In this document: positions 1 to 8,554 of the stretch, piece by piece
How the letters are laid out: each line of letters starts with the position of its first letter
Position numbering within the stretch: position 1 is the stretch's first letter
NCBI RefSeq assembly: GCF_041321095.1
Contig: NZ_JBGGWE010000015.1
Location: forward strand, 62,001 to 126,000
Direction of reading: 5' to 3'
From: Fibrella arboris
GTDB taxonomy: Bacteria > Bacteroidota > Bacteroidia > Cytophagales > Spirosomataceae
DNA length: 64,000 nt
Notes under the pieces: generated by a model
Told to the model about the DNA's origin: nothing
What the model saw: the letters and a program-made list of their open reading frames with translations, nothing else
Databases searched by the model: none
Program-made: the position numbers and the translations under genes

Positions 1-1001
1 GCATCCTGAAGCAGATTCAGGGTGGTGCCAGCTTTGAAGCCTTGGCGCAAAGCAACAGTGAAGATGGTTCAGCACAGCAGGGTGGTGACCTGGGTTACTT
101 CAAAAACGACGGCCGGATGGTGAAGCCTTTCGAGTCAGCCATTTTCGGATTCGCCGGTTCAGGCCTGATCCCGCGGGTGGTTGAAACGGATTTCGGGTAC
201 CACATCATCAAAATTACCGAGCCTAAAACCAACCAGTTGTACCGCGTAGCCGGCATTGGCAAAACCATTACGCCTAGTGAAGCTACCACGAACGAAGCGT
301 ATCAGAAAGCCAGCCAGTTTGCGGCCAACAGCCGCACCAAAGACGCATTCGACGAGAATGTTAAAAAGGACAAGGCGCTGGTTATTGCCAACGCAGATCG
401 TATTCCTGAAACGGCATCGAACATCAACGCCCTTACCGACGCGCGCGCTATTGTTCGCTGGGCATTCGATGACAAGACGGATAAAAACAGCGTATCGGAG
501 CCGTTCCAGGTGGGCGACCAATACGTAGTGGCCGTTCTGACGGGCAGCACCGCCAAAGACGAAGTGAAGGTTGACGACTATCGGGCCGAGCTAACCGCTA
601 AAGTGCGTAACCAGAAGAAGGCCGAGCAAATCATGGCGAAACTGGGCAACCCGAGCGGCCCGCTTGAAACCATTGCTCAGAAATATGGGGCTGGCGCTAT
701 CGTTGAAACGGCCGAAGACATCAACCTCGCTACTGGTTTCATGCGCAGTGCCGGTGTTGACCCTGTAGCCCTGGGCCGTGCCTTTGGCCTGAAAGCAGGT
801 AAGCGCTCAAAACCATTTGCCGGTGAAGGTGGTGTTCTCATTGTAGAGCCTACCCGCATCACACCTGCACCAAACGTAGCTGATTACGCGATGTACAAAA
901 CCTCGATCCAACAGAATCAGGGCCAGCGTACCACAGTCTATGTGAACGAGGCGATCAAAGATGCCGCGAACATCACCGACCGTCGCGCTAAGTTTTACTA
1001 G
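1..1001 (+). CDS. Peptidylprolyl isomerase, parvulin/PpiD-SurA type (5' truncated)
   Basis: The reading frame is open from base 3 at the window edge, so the start lies upstream. The first ~75 residues are a parvulin (PpiC-type rotamase) domain: the GGDLGYF, FESAIFGF and DFGYHIIK motifs are all present. About 240 further residues follow, ending in RRAKFY; they resemble the C-terminal part of PpiD-like periplasmic chaperones. The family catalyses cis-trans isomerisation of prolyl bonds and helps outer-membrane and secreted proteins to fold. The signal or anchor segment cannot be seen here. A strong hairpin terminator follows 22 bases after the stop. The family call is firm; assignment to PpiD rather than SurA is not. 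Confidence 0.88.
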   Translation, partial: ILKQIQGGASFEALAQSNSEDGSAQQGGDLGYFKNDGRMVKPFESAIFGFAGSGLIPRVVETDFGYHIIKITEPKTNQLYRVAGIGKTITPSEATTNEAYQKASQFAANSRTKDAFDENVKKDKALVIANADRIPETASNINALTDARAIVRWAFDDKTDKNSVSEPFQVGDQYVVAVLTGSTAKDEVKVDDYRAELTAKVRNQKKAEQIMAKLGNPSGPLETIAQKYGAGAIVETAEDINLATGFMRSAGVDPVALGRAFGLKAGKRSKPFAGEGGVLIVEPTRITPAPNVADYAMYKTSIQQNQGQRTTVYVNEAIKDAANITDRRAKFY

Positions 1002-1023
1002 GTCATACCAAGTTTCGATTCAT

Positions 1024-1057
1024 AAAAAAGCCCTGCTGCCATCAGCAGGGCTTTTTT
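1024..1057 (+). terminator. Rho-independent terminator after the parvulin gene
   Basis: Perfect 9-bp GC-rich stem (1030-1038 with 1043-1051), 4-base loop, followed by six T and preceded by six A. It could work in both directions, but the nearest gene on the other strand also ends toward it, so it may serve both convergent genes. Confidence 0.9.
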
Positions 1058-1060
1058 ATG

Positions 1061-1112
1061 TTCAGGTACGTTACCGACTCGGGCCTCTGCTTTTGCCGGT
1101 AACGTACCTGAA
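1061..1112. repeat. 16-bp perfect inverted repeat carrying the CAGGTACGTT motif
   Basis: Arms 1061-1076 and 1097-1112 are perfect reverse complements with a 20-base spacer. Each arm holds CAGGTACGTTACC, an extension of the 10-mer that is strongly over-represented in this window. The repeat lies between convergent genes just after a conventional terminator, so termination alone does not require it. Confidence 0.85.
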
Positions 1113-1224
1113 CGGCTTGATACAGACCGCATAACCAGCTACCAGTGACCAGCCCGTTATGTGCCATAGCGGCACCAGGTTTATTAGCAGTTGATCCGCT
1201 TTACCAAAACTCCGGCACTTACCA

Positions 1225-2490
1225 TTAATCCCGCCAGCCCTCAGGCTTGAACGGCGTCCGGCTGTCGCTCAGTTCACAGGTTGCAGTAGGAACGCGGGGC
1301 GGTCCACCCCAGATCAAAACTTTAGGTTGAGGTCGCTCTCCCGTATAAGGTGGGGATGGCTCCGGGTAGGGATCACGGCTACTCAACGCCTGAAACAGGC
1401 CCGGTGCTGCCCCTGTTGCATCCTTCCGGTCGAGCCAATGAGTAACGACTGCCACACCCGAGGCCGTAAAGAAACCGACTACATTTTCACGACTGTTGGC
1501 CACATTCCGAATATTCCCCACCATGGCGCTGGGTGGTGTATCGGCCAGACCACCTGTATTCTGGGTTTGCTGTTGAAACAGTTTGTAATACTGATACGCT
1601 TCTTTCGTCAGTGATGCCTGTCGAAGTTGCACCAATGCCCCTGTTCGTTGAAAAAACGGTAGCTGTGCAATCCGGCGACTACTGATTAAACCACCATTAC
1701 TAAACGTATCGTCGAAAAGATTGAGCGAGTAGCTTCGGATAATTTCCCAGCAGCGGGTTCGGCATTCATAATCATAATACCAATAGCCACCAGACACTTG
1801 GGGAGCCGACGGATCGGTGGTGAAAGGCGGGACAAAACAGTTCTCATATAACTTATCGCCCGATACAAAGTATGACCCGAAAATATAGGTTCTGGGCAGT
1901 ATGCCGTATACGGCGTACACACCCTGATAGCAGCTACGACACCAGTCCTGCCGTTCATAGAGCAGCCAGTCCCAGCGGTAATAATTACGAACACCGGCGG
2001 GGTCTTGCGTATCGATAGCTACGTCATGCCCGGCTTGCAAACCACCATATTGCGTACCCGGTAGGCTATTGGCGTTAAACTGCACCGTATAGTTCTGGAT
2101 GGGCACAGCCGCTGGCATCACCTGCTGGTCTGACTGATACCGGGTTCCTTCCGCCGTAGTAAACCGCACTTGGTAGGCATGACCCGGCTCTGCCCGAAAC
2201 CCATCGGGTAGTTGATACGTACCTGGCCTGATTTCGCTGTAGGCTATCACCCGGCTCGAGTCAATCACGACCTCAACGCGAGCCTTTGTCACGGGTAGGC
2301 TGCCAAACCGCCCCGTCAATGAGTCAGCTTTCGAGCGGTTAATCGCCACAATCTGTGCTTCGGGCAAATTCGTAATAGTGCCGTCCACCACGATCACATT
2401 CACCGTTGCGTTAAACTCCGGTTCAGCGGGCTCAACGCAGGCTGCCACAAGCAGCGCCAGCAAGACAACAGAATGACCAGCGCGTTTCAT
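1225..2490 (-). CDS. DUF4249 domain-containing lipoprotein
   Basis: 421 residues with a lipoprotein signal peptide ending in the lipobox LVAAC (Cys18), so it is probably lipid-anchored at the outer membrane. The body matches the DUF4249 family by overall pattern (an N-terminal beta-rich region with VDGTITN, then RVEVVIDSS). Members are typically encoded next to a TonB-dependent receptor with a carboxypeptidase-regulatory-like domain, as here. Its start overlaps the stop of the upstream receptor gene by 4 bp, so the two are probably translationally coupled. No substrate can be named. It may act as a partner or lid of the receptor, by analogy with SusD. Confidence 0.85.
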   Translation of the reverse strand: MKRAGHSVVLLALLVAACVEPAEPEFNATVNVIVVDGTITNLPEAQIVAINRSKADSLTGRFGSLPVTKARVEVVIDSSRVIAYSEIRPGTYQLPDGFRAEPGHAYQVRFTTAEGTRYQSDQQVMPAAVPIQNYTVQFNANSLPGTQYGGLQAGHDVAIDTQDPAGVRNYYRWDWLLYERQDWCRSCYQGVYAVYGILPRTYIFGSYFVSGDKLYENCFVPPFTTDPSAPQVSGGYWYYDYECRTRCWEIIRSYSLNLFDDTFSNGGLISSRRIAQLPFFQRTGALVQLRQASLTKEAYQYYKLFQQQTQNTGGLADTPPSAMVGNIRNVANSRENVVGFFTASGVAVVTHWLDRKDATGAAPGLFQALSSRDPYPEPSPPYTGERPQPKVLIWGGPPRVPTATCELSDSRTPFKPEGWRD

Positions 2491-4874
2491 TTGACGTCGA
2501 AATTGTACGTTAAACTAGGAATAGGCGAGCCAAATACGGTGAGTTTATAGGGCTTGGTGGCCTGTCCTTCTGTACGAAAGAAGATTGAGTAGGCGTTGGC
2601 TCTGGCGTAGAGATTATAAACGGTAAATGTCCATCGGCCCTGCCAACGGCGATTCTTCATCGTCGCGTTAGTGATCGTCCAGGAAAAGTCGAGCCGATGA
2701 TAATCGGGCAGCCGATACTGATTACGCTCGTCGTAATAGGGGTAGGTACGTCCGCCATAACGGATGAAGCCTTCAGGAGCAGTGTAAGGCCTTCCGGTAC
2801 TATACACAAAGTTGAAGGCAAAGGCATGGTGCTTCCCCTGATTGATGTTCAGACTGGCGTTCAGGCTATGAGGTCGGTCGTAATTGGCGTTATACCAGTC
2901 GCCTCCATTAATGCGCTGCCGAAAGTTGGCTCCTTCGGCCACCTGATTCTGGGTGCGGGCATAGGTGTAATTAATCCAGCCGGTCAGTTCGCCTTTTTTA
3001 CGGGCCAGCATCAGTTCAACGCCATAAGCCCGGCTACGTCCCTGCAAAAGTTGTGTTTCCGGATAGGGCTGTAAGAGAAGGTCAGCCCCTGGTTTGTAAT
3101 CGACCACGTTCTGGGTACTGCGCCAGTACACCTCCGCTGACAGTTCGTAGATGTTGCTTTTGAGATTCTGAAACCAACCTGCCGAAATCAACTGGCTGAG
3201 TTGAGGTTGGATGTACGCATCGGCTGTTTTCCAGCGCGCAGTAGGCAGCGGGGTAGTGGTGTTGGTCACCGACTGTACATATTGCCGCATCAGGTTATAG
3301 CCGATTTTGACAGAAGCATTCGCGCCCACAGCATACCGCACCCCAAGCCGGGGTTCAAATCCGCCATACTGCGCCGTTACCTGCCCGGCGCCATAGCGCA
3401 CCGAATCGGTCATGAACGCTTCATCTGGCCCTTCGCCGGGCGCGTACTGGCGTACCGTAGCCGGACCGAGGTTTAGAAAGCGGCTGTACCGCAATCCGGC
3501 CGACACGGCCAGCTTATCGGTGATACTCCATTCCGCTTCAGTGTGTGCGGCCAGTTCGAGTGCCTGCTCGGGCGGCGTGCTGCGGTAGTTGACACTGGTA
3601 CTACTACCTGGCAGCAAATCGCCGGGGTTGAGTCGGTACTGCGTCGCACTCAATCCCACTTCCAGTTTATGGCGCTCGCGCTGACTATTCAGGTTCGATT
3701 TTACCTGTCGCTGTACCAGGCTCTGCTCAAGCCTGACTTTATTGGCCGAAGGCTCCACCGACAGGATAGCTGGCGTGTAGTGAGCGACTAAGGCGGTGGT
3801 TTGTAGATTGGTACGGGGCGAGAACGCGTGGAACCAACGAATCATGGCATTGGTAGTCTGATGGTCGTACTGCGTAGCGGTGGCGTTGATATTGGCTATA
3901 CTGCCCAGCAGGTCGGTCTGAAAAAAATCGTTGCTTACATACCCCATGGCCACTACCGTGTTGGCACTGTTTACGCGCCAGAAGGCTTTAATGACCCCAT
4001 CGCCAAACCTGGCCCGAATATTCTCTAACTTTTGGGAGGCAATGGGTAGTAGAAAATCATTGAACGCGCCCCTGGCCGACAGCAGTACGCCCAGCTTACC
4101 CTTGCTGATCGGGATATCAAGGGTTAGCCGATTGGCCACTAAACTGGCCCCGCCAGCCAGTCGAAACTGCTCGAGGTTAGGGTTTTGCAGCGCCACATCC
4201 AGCACCGCCGCAGCGCGCCCACCATAGCGGGCAGGTACGTTGCCTTTGTAGAGATCAAGCCCACTGACAGCATCGGGTGGAAACACCGAGAACAGGCCGA
4301 ACATATGGGTGGGGTTGAAAATGGGGGTATCGTCCAGCAGGATCAGGTTCTGGTCGGTATTTCCTCCGCGAATGTTCACCCCATTGGCGGCCTCACCCAC
4401 ACTCGTTACGCCGGGCAGCAACTGCAGACTTCGCAAAATATCGACCTCGCCCAGCGCGGCAGGCATTCGCTTTATAGTTTTGATATTAACCTGACTCACC
4501 CCCAGTAGCGGTTGCTGCACGTTACGGTCATACCCCTTACTCGTCACGATCACTTCTTCCAGTTGCCCAGCTATAGCCGACAACCTGATGTCGAGCTCCC
4601 TATGATGAGCAAGGCTGATGGTTTGCCGGAAGGACAGATACCCCAGGTACCGGACAACAACGATGTGATTGCCTGCACCCAGTGTAATGGAGAAGTGCCC
4701 CTGCGCATCCGTTAACGTGCCAGAAGCAAACCTGTCGTAATCAATAACAACAGCCGCCCGGCTCAAAGGCTGGCCACTAGTCGAATCCCGGACGGTACCG
4801 GAAAGCGTGAAGGGTTGAGCACAAAGGCCCTGAGCCGCCAACAGCACCAATAATATGAAGCCATGCTTTACCAT
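2487..4874 (-). CDS. TonB-dependent receptor with carboxypeptidase-regulatory-like domain
   Basis: Outer-membrane active-transport receptor. I chose the ATG at 4874 because it starts a clean signal peptide (MVKHGFILLVLLAAQGLCAQ); an in-frame start at 4943 would add 23 residues that do not look like part of the export signal. Residues ~22-100 form a CarboxypepD_reg-like beta domain (GTVRDSTSGQPL). A plug domain follows (NIRGGNTDQNLILLDD, then YGGRAAAVLDV), and then a long beta-barrel. No STN domain is present. Its 3' end overlaps the DUF4249 gene by 4 bp, which makes a two-gene import unit. The ligand is unknown. Confidence 0.9.
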   Translation of the reverse strand: MVKHGFILLVLLAAQGLCAQPFTLSGTVRDSTSGQPLSRAAVVIDYDRFASGTLTDAQGHFSITLGAGNHIVVVRYLGYLSFRQTISLAHHRELDIRLSAIAGQLEEVIVTSKGYDRNVQQPLLGVSQVNIKTIKRMPAALGEVDILRSLQLLPGVTSVGEAANGVNIRGGNTDQNLILLDDTPIFNPTHMFGLFSVFPPDAVSGLDLYKGNVPARYGGRAAAVLDVALQNPNLEQFRLAGGASLVANRLTLDIPISKGKLGVLLSARGAFNDFLLPIASQKLENIRARFGDGVIKAFWRVNSANTVVAMGYVSNDFFQTDLLGSIANINATATQYDHQTTNAMIRWFHAFSPRTNLQTTALVAHYTPAILSVEPSANKVRLEQSLVQRQVKSNLNSQRERHKLEVGLSATQYRLNPGDLLPGSSTSVNYRSTPPEQALELAAHTEAEWSITDKLAVSAGLRYSRFLNLGPATVRQYAPGEGPDEAFMTDSVRYGAGQVTAQYGGFEPRLGVRYAVGANASVKIGYNLMRQYVQSVTNTTTPLPTARWKTADAYIQPQLSQLISAGWFQNLKSNIYELSAEVYWRSTQNVVDYKPGADLLLQPYPETQLLQGRSRAYGVELMLARKKGELTGWINYTYARTQNQVAEGANFRQRINGGDWYNANYDRPHSLNASLNINQGKHHAFAFNFVYSTGRPYTAPEGFIRYGGRTYPYYDERNQYRLPDYHRLDFSWTITNATMKNRRWQGRWTFTVYNLYARANAYSIFFRTEGQATKPYKLTVFGSPIPSLTYNFDVK

Positions 4875-5036
4875 GCTGCTGTTGCGTATAAGTACATATA
4901 AGGGCATAAAAAACCCGTATATGATAAATCTACCTATACACAAAAACGCAGTCCTGGTAAAATTTCAGCTTATTTATTTACTGCCCGAACGGCCAATGAT
5001 TGCCGAGCAGGCTGCTCAGCAATCAACGTACCTGGG

Positions 5037-6698
5037 TCAACTATCGGCCAGGTATTTGTGGACGAAGCTGACGGCCATTGCCCCTTCGCCTACGGCCGAG
5101 GCCACACGGGCCATCGCACCAGAACGAACATCACCTGCCGCAAAAATGCCCGGACTACAGGTTTCGAGCGAATAGGGCTCGCGTTTCTGTTTCCAGATGT
5201 CGCGGTATCGTGGATGCTTGATGAGGTCGCGGCCCGTCTGAATAAAGCCTTTATCATCACGAATGATGTCCATCTCAATCCAGTCGGTGAGTGGTTTGGC
5301 GCCGATGAAGATAAAAACGGCCGCCGCCTGCACTTCGCGTTGTTGGTTTGTATTCAGGTCTTCAAGCACCAGCGACTCCAGCTTATCATTGCCTTTGCCT
5401 TCCACTATCTCCGTACAGGGTAGTATCTTGATAGCCGGTGTGCGCTCAATCTGTTCGATCAGGTATTGCGACATGGTCTCCGACAGGCTCGGGCGGCGAA
5501 TACAGATGAACACCTCTGATGCTGTCCGGGAGAGGTACATAGCTCCCTGACCGGCTGAGTTCCCGCCGCCAACGATATATACCGGCTGGCCTTTAAACGC
5601 ATACGCTTCAGTGGTAGCAGCACCGTAGTAGACCCCGGCCCCTGTAAACTTGTCCAGGCTGTCGTTGGGTAGTTTCCGGTACGAAACGCCCGTGCTCAGC
5701 AAAATAGCGCGGGTTGTGATGGCGCTGCCGTCGGCCATATTGATACGCTTGTATTGCCCTTCCGACTGGATTTCGTTTACCTCCTGCGGGGCCAGGAATT
5801 CGACCCCAAAGCGTTTGGCCTGGGAAATAGCTCGCTGCGTAAGTTCGGAGCCGCTTAAGCCGTTGGGAAAACCAAGGTAGTTTTCTATTCGCGACGACGT
5901 ACCTGCCTGGCCACCCGGTGCGCGTTTATCGATCAGGATCGTTCGCAGGCCCTCTGAACCACCATATACAGCGGCCGCCAGCCCTGCCGGCCCAGCCCCA
6001 ATGATAGCCAGATCATACAGATCTCCTTCAGCTTTAGGGCTTAGCCCCAGCTTTTCGCCCAATTCCTGAATAGACGGCTGCTTCAGTATCGATCCATCTT
6101 CAAAGACAACCACGGGCAGGTCGGCCGCAGTCAGGTTATGCAGGTCCAGGAGTTGCTTCGCCCGTTCATCGGCTTCAATATTGAGCCATAAGTAGGGAAA
6201 CAGATTACCGGCCAGAAAATCTTTAAGCTGATGTGAGCTGGGTGAGAACTGATAACCAATCAGGCGAAGTCCCACGTAGTCGGGTACGTAGTTGGAGCGC
6301 CAGTCAGAAAGCAGCCCATCCAGAACCGGATAGAGTTTTTCTTCGGGTGGGTCCCAGGGTTTGGCAATGTAGTAATCGAGCTGAACTTCGTTGATAGCCC
6401 GAACGGCCGCGTCGATATCAGAATAGGCGGTCAGTAGCGCTTTTTTGGCCGCAGGATAGATGGTGCGTGCTTCGCGCAGAAAATCGACGCCCAGCATGTC
6501 GGGCATTTTCTGGTCAGACAAGAGCAGGGCAACCGTTTCGCCCCGCTTCTTTAATTCAGCCAGTGAGGCCAGTGCTTCATTGGCCGAAGAGGTGGTTAAG
6601 ATCCGGTAATCTTTACGGTAGTGCGCCCGTAGGTCGCGGCGAAGGGCGTCAAGCACCTGCTCGTCGTCATCAATGGCAAGTAGTATGGGGAGTTTCAT
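5037..6698 (-). CDS. Response regulator fused to thioredoxin-reductase-like FAD oxidoreductase
   Basis: 553 residues from the ATG at 6698; a GTG one codon earlier is possible. Residues 1-125 are a receiver domain with the acidic cluster D10-D12, phospho-acceptor D62, T90 and K113. Residues ~140-215 resemble a thioredoxin/glutaredoxin-like fold without a CxxC. From ~228 there is a two-dinucleotide-binding flavoprotein domain with GAGPAG (234-239), GGQAG and a second glycine-rich motif GGGNSAG, ending in FAAGDV. The redox CxxC of true TrxB is absent: the equivalent stretch reads YYGAAT (357-362). It is therefore probably not a thioredoxin reductase, despite the common family name. It lies 9 bases after a ferredoxin-type reductase gene on the same strand. 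A cNMP-binding histidine kinase at 11106-12497 could be its phospho-donor (inference). Confidence 0.88.
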   Translation of the reverse strand: MKLPILLAIDDDEQVLDALRRDLRAHYRKDYRILTTSSANEALASLAELKKRGETVALLLSDQKMPDMLGVDFLREARTIYPAAKKALLTAYSDIDAAVRAINEVQLDYYIAKPWDPPEEKLYPVLDGLLSDWRSNYVPDYVGLRLIGYQFSPSSHQLKDFLAGNLFPYLWLNIEADERAKQLLDLHNLTAADLPVVVFEDGSILKQPSIQELGEKLGLSPKAEGDLYDLAIIGAGPAGLAAAVYGGSEGLRTILIDKRAPGGQAGTSSRIENYLGFPNGLSGSELTQRAISQAKRFGVEFLAPQEVNEIQSEGQYKRINMADGSAITTRAILLSTGVSYRKLPNDSLDKFTGAGVYYGAATTEAYAFKGQPVYIVGGGNSAGQGAMYLSRTASEVFICIRRPSLSETMSQYLIEQIERTPAIKILPCTEIVEGKGNDKLESLVLEDLNTNQQREVQAAAVFIFIGAKPLTDWIEMDIIRDDKGFIQTGRDLIKHPRYRDIWKQKREPYSLETCSPGIFAAGDVRSGAMARVASAVGEGAMAVSFVHKYLADS

Positions 6699-6707
6699 CA
6701 CATGGAG

Positions 6708-7763
6708 TTATAGGGCCAACTCAACCGTATCGGTTAGCGGATAGCCAGTGCAGGTAAGCACCCAGCCCTCGCGCAGATCCCGGTCGGTCAGTACGTCGTT
6801 GATCGTCATGTATACCTTACCCGATACACAACGGGCCAGGCAGGTAGAACAGCGGCCACCCCGGCAACTGTAGGGCAGCGAAACACCAGCCGCGAGCGCA
6901 GCCTGTAGAACAGACGTTCGGGCCGGTACGTTCAGGTTGATAGGCTGCCCCCGGAAGGCCAGTCTGACCGTTCGGTCAACGGTAGCTTCGGGTGGCAACG
7001 TACCCAGCGCGGCGTCGACAACAGCGGTTTCGACCACAAAATTTTCTTTTCGGATGGCATCGGCCTGAATGCCATTGACCAGTAACGTGAACTGCACCAT
7101 CCGCATGTAATCGCCCGGTCCACAGATGTAGAACCGGAGCGCGTCCCGATCCGACGCACCAATCAGGTCGGGTAACAGGCTTTCGAGCAGCAGGTTATTC
7201 AATCGCCCCTGTCGGCCAACGTGGCGGGTTACCGGGTGTGTCAGTAGGTGAATCAGCCGAAACCGCGCCGGGTACGTTGCCTGCCAGTCAGCCAGTTCGT
7301 TATAGAAAATAATATCGGCTTCGCTCGTGTTGCTGTATAGCAGTGTGACCCGCCGATCGGGCTGGTGACGAAGCACATCTTTCAGGATGCTGAACAGGGG
7401 ATTTATGCCGCTCCCGGCTCCCAGGAGCACCAGATCGCCGGGCTGGTCGGCCGCTACCGTGAACCGGCCTGCCGCCGGCAGCGTGGCCAGCACATCGCCA
7501 ACCCGAAGGGTATCAAGCAGATGGCGCGAAATTTCCCCGTTTGGCACTCGCTTGATGGTCAGCCGAAGAGGCTCGTCGGGCGCTGAACTCAACGAATACG
7601 AACGGCGAACAACATGACCCTGCCGGGCGATCAGTAGCGTTAGAAACTGACCTGCCCGATACGATATATCTCCACCTCCAACCGGCTCCAGGAAGTAGCT
7701 GACAGCAGCGCTGGTTTCAGGCAGAATCCCGGTAATCAGAAGTTGTATTCCATCGTCACTCAT
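6708..7763 (-). CDS. Ferredoxin--NAD(P) reductase-type protein with C-terminal 2Fe-2S domain
   Basis: 351 residues, arranged like PaaE/Hmp-type reductases: FAD-binding barrel (RSYSLSS at 54-60), NAD(P)-binding domain (GAGSGI 115-120, CGPG 214-217), then a plant-type 2Fe-2S ferredoxin domain whose ligands are probably Cys300, Cys305, Cys308 and Cys338. It would pass electrons from NAD(P)H to an acceptor in the cytoplasm. The gene sits directly upstream of the response-regulator/flavoprotein fusion on the same strand, so the two probably form an operon and may be redox partners. No oxygenase subunit is nearby, so the acceptor is unknown. Confidence 0.88.
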   Translation of the reverse strand: MSDDGIQLLITGILPETSAAVSYFLEPVGGGDISYRAGQFLTLLIARQGHVVRRSYSLSSAPDEPLRLTIKRVPNGEISRHLLDTLRVGDVLATLPAAGRFTVAADQPGDLVLLGAGSGINPLFSILKDVLRHQPDRRVTLLYSNTSEADIIFYNELADWQATYPARFRLIHLLTHPVTRHVGRQGRLNNLLLESLLPDLIGASDRDALRFYICGPGDYMRMVQFTLLVNGIQADAIRKENFVVETAVVDAALGTLPPEATVDRTVRLAFRGQPINLNVPARTSVLQAALAAGVSLPYSCRGGRCSTCLARCVSGKVYMTINDVLTDRDLREGWVLTCTGYPLTDTVELAL

Positions 7764-7861
7764 GCGTCGCTAAGTCGGTATCCTGTTTATACAACTAGAA
7801 ACAGGTGTTGTTGGCTGGTAGAGGGCAGACGTTTTATCGCCAGTCTGGCGCGAGCCTATGC

Positions 7862-8365
7862 CTAAAAAATGCGGCTCCAGGCAAAGCGAATGATAAGCAA
7901 CAGGGCAACGAAACCAATCAGGATATAGCTGAACGGCACGTAGGTGAACGCCACCAACCGTAGCCGATCAACGAACCACAACACACCAATGAGTCCGGCA
8001 ATCAGTGTCAGAAAATTCGATAGCCGACCAAAACCGGGAATGTATTGAAAGGGCAGCTTCTTCCTGATGAGCATGAGCGTGGCAACCATGGTCAGTACAG
8101 GCAATACCTGCAACACAAGGTTCATAGTCCAGATGCTCTGCCGCTCGAAGAGAAACAGGTAGATGGCCAATGTAACGGCAAACATACCGGGGATACAGGC
8201 AGCATACACAAGGCCGGCGTAGACGTAGCGCCACGGCCAAATGTCCTGCGGCGTATCGCCTGCCCATCGATTCAACAGAAAAGCAAGGGCGGGGCAGAGC
8301 AGCAGGAAACAGGCCATGACACCTGGCTGGGCAGCGGCATAGTTGAACAGGTCTCGAAAGGTCAT
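7862..8365 (-). CDS. Hypothetical multi-pass membrane protein
   Basis: 167 residues with about five hydrophobic segments (around residues 16-31, 46-70, 79-98, 113-130 and 142-162) and few charged residues between them. It is almost certainly an inner-membrane protein. I do not recognise the family. It is on the same strand as the downstream redox genes but about 100 bases away, so membership of their operon is uncertain. The ATG at 8365 gives a start without a signal peptide. Confidence 0.75.
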   Translation of the reverse strand: MTFRDLFNYAAAQPGVMACFLLLCPALAFLLNRWAGDTPQDIWPWRYVYAGLVYAACIPGMFAVTLAIYLFLFERQSIWTMNLVLQVLPVLTMVATLMLIRKKLPFQYIPGFGRLSNFLTLIAGLIGVLWFVDRLRLVAFTYVPFSYILIGFVALLLIIRFAWSRIF

Positions 8366-8483
8366 TAATACGGGGGTATGGGCTGAACGGGTAAGCAGAT
8401 TGATCCTGATAACGCTATTTAAGCATATATCCTCCAGTCCCCAAACGTTAATCGAATCTTTGCGTTAGTGGTACTAACCAGAC

Positions 8484-8516
8484 GCGCCAGCGCAAACAGA
8501 CCGTTTGCGCTGGCGC
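8484..8516. repeat. 14-bp perfect inverted repeat upstream of the OYE gene
   Basis: Arms 8484-8497 and 8503-8516 are perfect reverse complements around a 5-base loop. The stem is GC-rich, with no T-tract on either side. It lies between divergent genes, 38 bases before the start of the flavin reductase. It could be a 5'-UTR hairpin or an operator; the sequence does not decide. Confidence 0.65.
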
Positions 8517-8554
8517 CCTATTCACAGTTCTCATACGCCTGAAACACATACCTG

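Noticed and set aside
5037..6698. Plain thioredoxin reductase (trxB) call
   Set aside because: The CxxC redox pair is missing and a receiver domain is fused at the N-terminus; the name would mislead.
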